Made by a program: the position numbers and the translations under genes. Below, in pieces: positions 52,064 through 57,857 of a stretch of 57,857 nucleotides of DNA. Below the pieces are notes generated by a model. It was not told the origin of the DNA. It saw nothing but the letters and a program-made list of their open reading frames with translations, and searched no databases. The DNA is from Acidimicrobiaceae bacterium (GTDB lineage Bacteria > Actinomycetota > Acidimicrobiia > Acidimicrobiales > RAAP-2), in the NCBI GenBank assembly GCA_003164095.1, contig PLRX01000030.1, positions 26,713-84,569 of the forward strand, read 5' to 3'. Each line of letters begins with the position of its first letter. Within the stretch, counting starts at the first letter, position 1.

Positions 52064-52756
52064 TCAGCCGAGCTGCGATCGCAGGAACGCCACGGTGCGC
52101 TCCCACAGCAGGTTCGCCGCGTCGGCGTCGAAGACCTCGGGGCGGTCCTCGTTGAAGAACGCATGGTCGACACCCGGGTAGAGGTGGAACGACGCCTTCT
52201 TGCCGAGCGCCGTCAGCTCGTCGACCAGTGCATCGGCGGCAGCCGGGCTGAAGGAGCCGTCGAGCTCGGCCACGTGGCCCTCCACCACCGCCTGCATGGC
52301 GGAGTAGTCGGGCTGCGCGTCGGGCCACGGGATGACCCCGTAGGCGGGCACCACGGCGGCGACCGCGTCGGGCCGCTGGCAGGCCAGCACGAGGGCCAGG
52401 CCGCCGCCCATGCAGAAGCCGACCACGCCCACCGTCGCGGCGCCCGTGCGGCGCCGGAGCTCGTCGACCGCGCCGCTCAGGTCCTTGGCCGCCTCGTCCA
52501 TCTCGAGGGCCATCATGTGCTTGGCCGCCTCATCGGGTTCGGTCAGCGGCACCGAGGTGCCCCTGTAAAGGTCGGGGGCGAGCGCCGTGAAGCCCGCCTC
52601 AGCGAATCGATCGCACGTCCGCATGATCTGGTCGACGAGGCCCCACCACTCCTGGATGACCAGGACGCCGACAGTGCCGTTGGCCCCGCCCTCCGGGACC
52701 GCCAGGTAGCCGCCAGCGTGGTTGCCGTTGCTCGGGAATTCGATACGTTCACCCAT
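52064..52756 (-). CDS. Dienelactone hydrolase family protein
   Basis: Cys-type alpha/beta hydrolase of 230 residues: Glu in VIQEWWGL, nucleophile Cys in GFCMGGGLAL, Asp and His in LYPGVDHAFFNEDRP. All three functional positions are intact. Family members open dienelactone or related cyclic esters in aromatic degradation, but also act as general carboxymethylenebutenolidase-like esterases. It is preceded by a TAGGGT box for a leaderless start and followed at 10 nt by the metallopeptidase gene. Confidence 0.9.
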   Translation of the reverse strand: MGERIEFPSNGNHAGGYLAVPEGGANGTVGVLVIQEWWGLVDQIMRTCDRFAEAGFTALAPDLYRGTSVPLTEPDEAAKHMMALEMDEAAKDLSGAVDELRRRTGAATVGVVGFCMGGGLALVLACQRPDAVAAVVPAYGVIPWPDAQPDYSAMQAVVEGHVAELDGSFSPAAADALVDELTALGKKASFHLYPGVDHAFFNEDRPEVFDADAANLLWERTVAFLRSQLG

Positions 52757-52763
52757 GGCCCCG

Positions 52764-52769
52764 ACCCTA
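52764..52769 (-). promoter_or_regulatory. -10 box TAGGGT for the dienelactone hydrolase gene
   Basis: On the minus strand TAGGGT is followed by 7 nt and the ATG at 52756, without a Shine-Dalgarno sequence. Confidence 0.5.
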
Positions 52770-52897
52770 CCCGGAGCCGCCCCATTTCATCTTCCGGGTA
52801 GGGTGCCACGGCGCGACGTACACGACCCCGGCAACCGTTCCGCACCGATGCCCCGGGGAATAAGTCCAGTTCAGGGCCTTGCATTTGCAGGGTGTCC

Positions 52898-52926
52898 TTG
52901 TGGCGGCCCAACAGGTGCACTACCAT
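52898..52926 (+). promoter_or_regulatory. Promoter of the NlpC/P60 gene (-35 TTGTGG, 17 bp, -10 TACCAT)
   Basis: TTGTGG at 52898-52903 and TACCAT at 52921-52926 are separated by the ideal 17 bp. The ATG at 52937 is 10 nt beyond, so the leader is only a few bases. The rest of the 180-bp gap (52757-52897) shows no riboswitch-like structure that I could support. Confidence 0.6.
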
Positions 52927-52936
52927 CTGCCTGCAT

Positions 52937-54178
52937 ATGACTCACCCCGAGCAGTACTCGACGGTCGAGCCAGGTGCCTGCTCCGCACGTCGCAAGTGGT
53001 CCCGCAACCGGGTCATCGCGACGCTCGCAGTGGCCTCCGTTCTCGGAGCGACCTCCATGGTCGTCGCCTCCTCCACCCCCGCATCCGCCGACCAGATCTC
53101 CGATGCCCAGGCTCAGGCCGCGGCCATCTCGGCCAAGATCAACGCGACCGAGGGTCAGATCCAGGCGCTGACCGGCCAGGTCAACCAGGCCGACTACAAG
53201 CTCAGCCAGCTACAGGGCCAGATCGCAGCGAACCAGGCCCAGGTGGCCAAGGACCGCAGCCAGGTGGCGAAGGACCAGGGTCAGCTCCAAGTCCAGGCCA
53301 TCAGCGACTACACGAACTCGGGCACCTCGAGCACGGCCACCCAGCTGTTCACCTCCAACGTGAACACGAGCGGCATCCGTGCCGAGTACTCGTCGATCGC
53401 CACGGGCAACGTGACGTCGACCATCGACCGGCTCCACACGGCACAGGCCCAGCTGGCGGCGAGCCAGTCCAGCCTCGAGCAGCAGAAGTCGCAGGCCCAG
53501 GCCGCCCGTGACAGCCTCGCCTCGGCCCAGAGCCAGGCGGACTCGCTGGCCAGTCAGGACAAGGCCACCCTGGCGAGCGTCGACGCCAACATCCAGCAGC
53601 TCGTGCAGCAGCGCCAGGCCCAGGCCGCTGCCGCTGCCGCTGCCGCTGCACAGGCCGCGTTCAATCAGAAGGTCGCTCAGTCAAAGGCCGCGCAGGCACA
53701 GCAGGCGCAGCAGACCGCGTCGGTCAGCTCCGGCAGCTCCGGCAGCTCCGGCGGGGGTTCGAGCTCCGGTTCATCGGGCGGGGGCGGCACGGTCAGCACG
53801 CCTTCGGCACCGCCGCCTCCGCTGTCCTCCGGTGCAGCCGGTGCAGTCCAGGCCGCCGAGCGTGAGATCGGCGTCCCCTATGTCTGGGGTGGCTCCACCC
53901 CTGCGGGCTTCGACTGCTCGGGTCTCGTGATGTGGGCCTATGCCCAGGTCGGCATCAGCCTCCCGCACTATTCCGGAGCCCAGTTCGACGACACCACCCA
54001 CATCCCGTTGGCAGACATCGAGCCGGGCGACATCCTCTTCTACGGACCGGGCGGTGACGAGCACGAGGCCATGTACGTGGGCGGTGGCTCGATGATCGAG
54101 GCCCCGTACACCGGGGCGAGCGTGTGGATCACCGGCGTCCGGACCGATGGCCTGGCCGGCGTCGGCCGGGTGTCCTGA
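52937..54178 (+). CDS. Secreted NlpC/P60 peptidoglycan endopeptidase with coiled coil
   Basis: Exported protein of 413 residues. The signal peptide ends around SSTPASA before DQISDAQ. Then come two long Gln/Ala-rich coiled-coil regions (about 55-120 and 165-240), a Ser/Gly linker (GSSGSSGGGSSSGSSGGGG) and the NlpC/P60 domain (about 290-413). Catalytic residues are Cys in GFDCSGLVMW and His in EHEAMYVGGG. It resembles actinobacterial RipA/RipB-type enzymes that cut the peptide stem for daughter-cell separation. The coiled coil would hold or regulate the enzyme. It has a strong promoter. Confidence 0.93.
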   Translation: MTHPEQYSTVEPGACSARRKWSRNRVIATLAVASVLGATSMVVASSTPASADQISDAQAQAAAISAKINATEGQIQALTGQVNQADYKLSQLQGQIAANQAQVAKDRSQVAKDQGQLQVQAISDYTNSGTSSTATQLFTSNVNTSGIRAEYSSIATGNVTSTIDRLHTAQAQLAASQSSLEQQKSQAQAARDSLASAQSQADSLASQDKATLASVDANIQQLVQQRQAQAAAAAAAAAQAAFNQKVAQSKAAQAQQAQQTASVSSGSSGSSGGGSSSGSSGGGGTVSTPSAPPPPLSSGAAGAVQAAEREIGVPYVWGGSTPAGFDCSGLVMWAYAQVGISLPHYSGAQFDDTTHIPLADIEPGDILFYGPGGDEHEAMYVGGGSMIEAPYTGASVWITGVRTDGLAGVGRVS

Positions 54179-54262
54179 GCCGGACCTCTCCGTTCCGGAG
54201 GCCGGGGGTCGTCACCGACCCTGTCGGCCGTCGCTCCGGTCCGACCCGTCCGGTCACATGCC

Positions 54263-54673
54263 ATGTCGTTCGGCCAGCCTTCCGGCCCCCCGGCAACGGC
54301 GCGCCAACTCCGTTACCTGACCGCACTCGTCGAGTCCGCAGGGCATTCCGGCTTCCGCGACGCACGCGGTCCGCTGGGCCTGACCCAGAGGCAGGCGGGC
54401 GGGCGATTCACACGTGACGAGGCCGAAGAGCTCATCGCCCGTCTGGAGGCCGAGGCCGAGGCTGCGGGCAGCGACCAGCACGGTCCGGACGAGCGGTCGG
54501 CCGACCCGACCACGGAGGGCGGTCCCGTCACCCGCGCTCGGACGGCCCCACCCCAGGCCCCCGCCGCCTCACGCCGTCAGAGCCTGGCCCGCCAGCTCGA
54601 GCGGGTGCCCGAGGACCTCCTGGTCGACGAGCTGCGTCGACGCGGCTGGTCGGTCACGCCACCGCAAGGCTGA
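54263..54673 (+). CDS. Small actinobacterial protein of unknown function
   Basis: Protein of 136 residues. N-terminal half: ATARQLRYLTALVESAGHSG and RDARGPLGLTQRQAGGRFTR, then EAEELIARLEAEAEA, an alpha-helical unit resembling helix-turn-helix-like domains of unknown function. The middle is polar and disordered; the last 30 residues form another helix (SLARQLERVPEDLLVDELRR). Cytoplasmic, no cysteines. No clear promoter or ribosome-binding site. It converges with the SDR gene at 54694. Confidence 0.7.
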   Translation: MSFGQPSGPPATARQLRYLTALVESAGHSGFRDARGPLGLTQRQAGGRFTRDEAEELIARLEAEAEAAGSDQHGPDERSADPTTEGGPVTRARTAPPQAPAASRRQSLARQLERVPEDLLVDELRRRGWSVTPPQG

Positions 54674-54693
54674 CCGGGCCGGCCGACTGCGAC

Positions 54694-55491
54694 CTACTCC
54701 TGGTCGTGTGCGGCAAACTCCTTCGGCGGCATCCGGCCGACCGTCCCACCGGCACGCGGGCCGGGTGGGCGGGCGAAGCGGAAGGCCAGCGCCTCCCGAC
54801 CCGCCTGGATCACCATGGCCTCACCGGTGGCCTCCCCTGCCAGCAGGTCGACGACCGTGGTCGACACCGAGTCCACGTCGATGAGCGGGAAGCCGCTCGA
54901 CTCCAGTACCTCGCGCATGTCGGCGATGAGCGGGGTGTCGACGATGCTCGGGCAGACGGCGTTGATGGTGATCCCCTTGTCGGCCAACTGCGGGCCGAGC
55001 GAGCGCACCAGGCCGACGACGGCGTGCTTGGTCAGGCAGTAGATCGGGTCGGGTGAGAAGCCGATGAGACCGGCCAGCGACGCCGTGGCGACGATCGACC
55101 CGCCGCCCCGGGCGGTCATGGCCGGCACCACGGCCCGCACGCCGTAGAAGACGCCGTCCACGTTCACCCGGGTTGCCCGCTCGTAGATCTCGTCGGTCAC
55201 CTCGGTGATGTCCGCCTCGCCGGTCGTGACCCCGGCGTTCAGGTGGGCGAGGTCGACGCCACCGAACCGCCGGGTCACGGCCTCGATGATGCCCGGCCAC
55301 TCGTCGGAGCTCCCGACGTCGGCCTGGAGTGCCAGCCCGTCGAGCTCTCCGGCCACCCGCTCGGCCGAGTCGCCGTCGAGGTCGACGACGGCCACCGAGG
55401 CGCCCGCTCCGGCCAACCGGGTCGCCGTGGCCAGGCCGATGCCCGAACCGCCGCCCGTCACCACTGCCACCTTGCCTGCCAACGTCCCCAC
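54694..55491 (-). CDS. SDR-family oxidoreductase
   Basis: Classical SDR of about 265 residues: TGGGSGIGLATA cofactor loop, acidic VVDLDG (NAD preference), LNAG, catalytic Ser in TASLAG, YCLTK pair (Tyr and Lys kept) and NAVCPSIVDTPL. The start is GTG 55491: GGAGGTGA, a near-perfect Shine-Dalgarno, ends 4 nt before it. A GTG seven codons upstream would lie before that site. Substrate unknown; divergent from the Lgt-like gene. Confidence 0.88.
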   Translation of the reverse strand: MGTLAGKVAVVTGGGSGIGLATATRLAGAGASVAVVDLDGDSAERVAGELDGLALQADVGSSDEWPGIIEAVTRRFGGVDLAHLNAGVTTGEADITEVTDEIYERATRVNVDGVFYGVRAVVPAMTARGGGSIVATASLAGLIGFSPDPIYCLTKHAVVGLVRSLGPQLADKGITINAVCPSIVDTPLIADMREVLESSGFPLIDVDSVSTTVVDLLAGEATGEAMVIQAGREALAFRFARPPGPRAGGTVGRMPPKEFAAHDQE

Positions 55492-55658
55492 GGCGTCACC
55501 TCCGACACTCACTCGGGGGCGTCGCCGCCGGATGCGGCCCCGGACCCCCCGTCTGCCGCGGCACCAGGCCCGGCGAGGCCACCCTACCGGCCCCCTGGGG
55601 CATACTGAGGGCCTGGCCGGTGTCCCGGGGCACCCCCGTCCACCCGGCTCCCCACACC

Positions 55659-56627
55659 ATGAGACCCATCCCCGTCGCCTTCCACATCTGGTTCCTCGAG
55701 GTCCACACCTACGGGATCGGCCTCGCCCTGACCTTCTGGTTCGGGCTCCGCTACACCGAGCGGCGCCTGCGGAACCGGGGCTACGCGTGGCAGTGGGTGA
55801 CGGGCATGTTCGTGTGGGTCGTCGTGGCCGCCATTGTGGGCGCCCGGGCCATGCATGTGCTCTCCCACTTCTCGTACTACACGGCCCACCCGTCCCAGGT
55901 CTTCGCCATCTGGCAGGGCGGACTGTCGTCGTTCGGGGGCATCATCCTCGCCGTGCCGGTGGCCATCGTCAGCCAACGGCGCCGCTGCCCGCAACTCCCG
56001 ACGCTCCGCTTCGCCGACATGATGGCCCCGGTGCTGATGGCCTGCTGGGCCATGGGCCGGCTCCTCGGTCCCCAGCTGATGGTCAACGGGGGCGGCCACC
56101 CGACCAACCAGTGGTTCGGCATGTACTACGCCGGTGCCCATCCCAATCAGAAGGTCCTGCCCGTGCCGATCTTCCAGGCGGCCGAGGACTTCACCATCTT
56201 CTGCCTCCTGCTGCTCGTCGAGCGTTGGCTCCGGAACCGTGCGCCCACCGTTGCCTCCGACGGCTCGCTGATCCCGCAGAACCTGGCGCCACTGCCACCG
56301 GCCGGGATCGTGCTCGGTGTCGGCATGGTGCTGTGGGGCATCGAACGGTTCCTCGACGAGCACCTGTGGCTGGGCGAGGACGGCCACCTCGGATCGCTAC
56401 TGGTCCAGATCGCCGGCGTTTCGCTGGCGATCGTCGGCCTGCTCCTGCTGGCCTCCCGCGTGGGCCCCTACCGGCAGTGGCGGGACTCGAGGCCAAACCC
56501 GGTGCCCGTGCCTTCGGATGACGCCGGAGTGGGCGACGCCACCGGAGTGGACGACGGCACCGATGCCGACCGTGTCATCGGGGAGCTCGCCTCCCCAAAC
56601 CCCGGCGGCTCAGCCGACGGCGACTGA
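55659..56627 (+). CDS. Lgt-family prolipoprotein diacylglyceryl transferase, divergent
   Basis: Membrane protein of 322 residues with about seven hydrophobic segments. Lgt landmarks are present in altered form: FHIWFLEVHTYGIGLALTF, WQGGLSSFGGIILA (the glycine-rich catalytic loop), and GRLLGPQLMVNGGGHPTNQW in place of the strict GRxGNFxNxExxG signature. The second invariant motif is changed, and the C-terminus has an acidic tail. It may still transfer diacylglycerol to lipoprotein cysteines, or be a paralogue with another lipid substrate. No other Lgt is in the window. Confidence 0.78.
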   Translation: MRPIPVAFHIWFLEVHTYGIGLALTFWFGLRYTERRLRNRGYAWQWVTGMFVWVVVAAIVGARAMHVLSHFSYYTAHPSQVFAIWQGGLSSFGGIILAVPVAIVSQRRRCPQLPTLRFADMMAPVLMACWAMGRLLGPQLMVNGGGHPTNQWFGMYYAGAHPNQKVLPVPIFQAAEDFTIFCLLLLVERWLRNRAPTVASDGSLIPQNLAPLPPAGIVLGVGMVLWGIERFLDEHLWLGEDGHLGSLLVQIAGVSLAIVGLLLLASRVGPYRQWRDSRPNPVPVPSDDAGVGDATGVDDGTDADRVIGELASPNPGGSADGD

Positions 56628-57482
56628 CCGTTCCGGCTGACGGTCCTCCGTCTGCCCGATAATCGACTCCTCGACCACAGGCTGATCGACTGTCCGAGCG
56701 GCACCGTTTCCGGCTCCCGTGCGATGGTGCCACACCGCCCGCAGTGCCACCGTCCCCACGGCCACCCCGCCCACGGACGACAGGGCGATGACGGGTCCGG
56801 CCTCGCCAGACAGGGCGACGGCCGTGGCGACGAGGGACACCACCACGCCCCGGTCCGCCCACGGGCGCAGTGCGGCGAACCGCTGGTGGAAGGCCAGCAG
56901 TGCCGTCGGCGTGGTCGTGCGCCACGTCAGCAGGACAGCCGCTCCTCGCACCAGCCCGAACACGACGCCGACGCCGAGTGCCGCCAGCGGGCGCCCGCTC
57001 AGCGCGGCCAGGACCACGGTCAGGTAGACCGCCGCGGTGGTGATGTAGGTGGCCAGACCGCACCCGATCTGGAACCCGAAGCCGGCGCCGTAGACCCAGG
57101 GCCGATAGGCGTCGAGCCACCGTTCGTTGACCTGGCGGAAGTGGACCGGGACCCGGTATCCGGCAAGACCGGTGTCCGACACCAGCGCCACCAGGGTGGC
57201 CACGACGGCCACCGCCCCGATGGCGGCGACCGAGGCGCCGACTGCTGCGACCAGGGCCGCCAGACCAGCGGCGAACGCACCGAGGACGAGGCCGCCAATG
57301 GTCGCACCGACGATGAACCAGGTTGCCGTTGCGGCATAGCGATGACCCTTGGCCCGCTCGCCGAAGGGGGTGATGGTCGACAGCATCGACAGGCCACAGG
57401 GCGACCACGTCGATCGGACGGCGGCGGCCACACCGACGAGGAGTGCCAGCACGACGAGCAGGGCGGACAAGGACGGTGTCAT
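56610..57482 (-). CDS. Polytopic membrane protein with CcdA-like cysteines
   Basis: Protein of 290 residues with about seven to eight hydrophobic segments. An early STWSPCGLSML and a later FQIGCGLATY each hold one cysteine beside a membrane segment, reminiscent of the CcdA/DsbD thiol carriers that pass reductant across the membrane. The Pro after Cys seen in typical CcdA is missing, so the similarity is limited. GGAGGAA precedes the ATG at 57482 by about 6 nt. Neighbours are the Lgt-like protein and a repeat protein, so an envelope role is possible. Confidence 0.7.
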   Translation of the reverse strand: MTPSLSALLVVLALLVGVAAAVRSTWSPCGLSMLSTITPFGERAKGHRYAATATWFIVGATIGGLVLGAFAAGLAALVAAVGASVAAIGAVAVVATLVALVSDTGLAGYRVPVHFRQVNERWLDAYRPWVYGAGFGFQIGCGLATYITTAAVYLTVVLAALSGRPLAALGVGVVFGLVRGAAVLLTWRTTTPTALLAFHQRFAALRPWADRGVVVSLVATAVALSGEAGPVIALSSVGGVAVGTVALRAVWHHRTGAGNGAARTVDQPVVEESIIGQTEDRQPERSVAVG

Positions 57483-57564
57483 CGGATTCCTCCGGTTCGT
57501 ATCGGACAGTAGGACGGCTCTGGCGGCGGGGTCGGCAGGCGCCGAGCCGGGTGATCTGTGGAGC

Positions 57565-57857
57565 TCATACGGGCGATCCGTAGAACGGCGCGTCGAAGGC
57601 GAAGATCCCGCCGTCGGCGGCGACCATCCAATAGCCCGCACCGTCGGCAGCCGCGCCGACGATCGGCCGCTGCAACGGTTGACCGCCCATCGACCCGTCG
57701 AACAGGGCGTCACCGTAGGAGAACACGCCGCCGTCGGCGGCAATCAGGTGGTAGCCGTGCCCTGTCGACGTGGTCGTCATGCCCACCACCGGTCGGTTGA
57801 GGAGCTGGCCGCCCATCGACCCGTAGAAGAGTGCGTCGCCGAAGGCGAAGATCCCGC
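57565..57857 (-). CDS. Repeat protein, C-terminal fragment (DGGxF/GDAxFxGS repeats)
   Basis: The frame runs out of the right edge, so the start is missing; 96 codons plus stop are visible. They contain nearly three copies of a ~40-residue unit: [19 protein letters not shown], then [21 protein letters not shown], and a last [13 protein letters not shown]. This tandem repeat resembles beta-propeller-like extracellular repeats that are common in Acidimicrobiia genomes. Probably an exported surface or cell-wall-associated protein; function unknown. Confidence 0.75.
   Translation of the reverse strand, partial: GIFAFGDALFYGSMGGQLLNRPVVGMTTTSTGHGYHLIAADGGVFSYGDALFDGSMGGQPLQRPIVGAAADGAGYWMVAADGGIFAFDAPFYGSPV

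Noticed and set aside
52757-52936. Possible c-di-AMP (ydaO-type) riboswitch before the NlpC/P60 gene
   Set aside because: Such genes often carry one in actinobacteria, but I could not find its conserved core, and a good -35/-10 pair directly before the ATG predicts almost no leader.

Overview
The window is about 58 kb of very GC-rich chromosome from an actinobacterium, most likely of the class Acidimicrobiia (inference). Reasons: GC near 70 percent; actinobacterial gene types (homodimeric AceE, SUF rather than ISC assembly, LCP protein, DrrAB-like ABC pair); a run of DGG[VI]F-type repeats at the right edge, which I associate with Acidimicrobiia; and many starts with a TANNNT hexamer 6-8 nt upstream and no Shine-Dalgarno, the layout of leaderless transcripts. 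It reads as core chromosome: I found no tRNA, rRNA, IS element, phage gene or CRISPR array.

Left third (1-22 kb): the 3' end of metH; a minus-strand operon lpd - E2 - lipB/lipA fusion - M24 peptidase - SDR that makes dihydrolipoamide dehydrogenase, a lipoylated acyltransferase and, in one polypeptide, both lipoylation enzymes; a minus-strand rnhA - SDR - ABC ATPase - permease - methyltransferase set; then aceE (pyruvate dehydrogenase E1), a HhH-GPD protein and thiE on the plus strand; an acyl-CoA dehydrogenase, an MBL hydrolase and a glycogen-debranching-like enzyme.

Centre (22-32 kb): a split SUF iron-sulfur cluster locus. sufC1-sufS-sufU run on the plus strand; sufB, a four-cysteine small protein, sufD, a Rieske ferredoxin and a second sufC run on the minus strand, interrupted by an LCP protein gene and a dienoyl-CoA isomerase-like gene. 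A perfect 36-bp palindrome covers the predicted -35 of sufC1, and a related sequence overlaps the -10 of sufB. LipA, MutY and the Rieske protein encoded here all need Fe-S clusters.

Right half (32-58 kb): oligopeptidase B; a membrane protein with a RodZ-like C-terminal domain; an MBL - flavin reductase - epimerase - SDR run; several alpha/beta hydrolases; mutY; a MaoC dehydratase and a large acyl-CoA dehydrogenase resembling ethylmalonyl-CoA pathway enzymes; a CoA-transferase gene broken by a one-base frameshift in a C run; a divergent MFS/TetR pair around a palindromic operator; an NlpC/P60 peptidoglycan hydrolase; a divergent Lgt homologue; a polytopic protein with CcdA-like cysteines; and the 3' end of a repeat protein.

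Most promising for novelty: the LipB-LipA fusion, the split SUF locus with two sufC genes, a four-Cys protein and a shared candidate operator, the many leaderless promoters, and the short tandem repeats that begin at stop codons.
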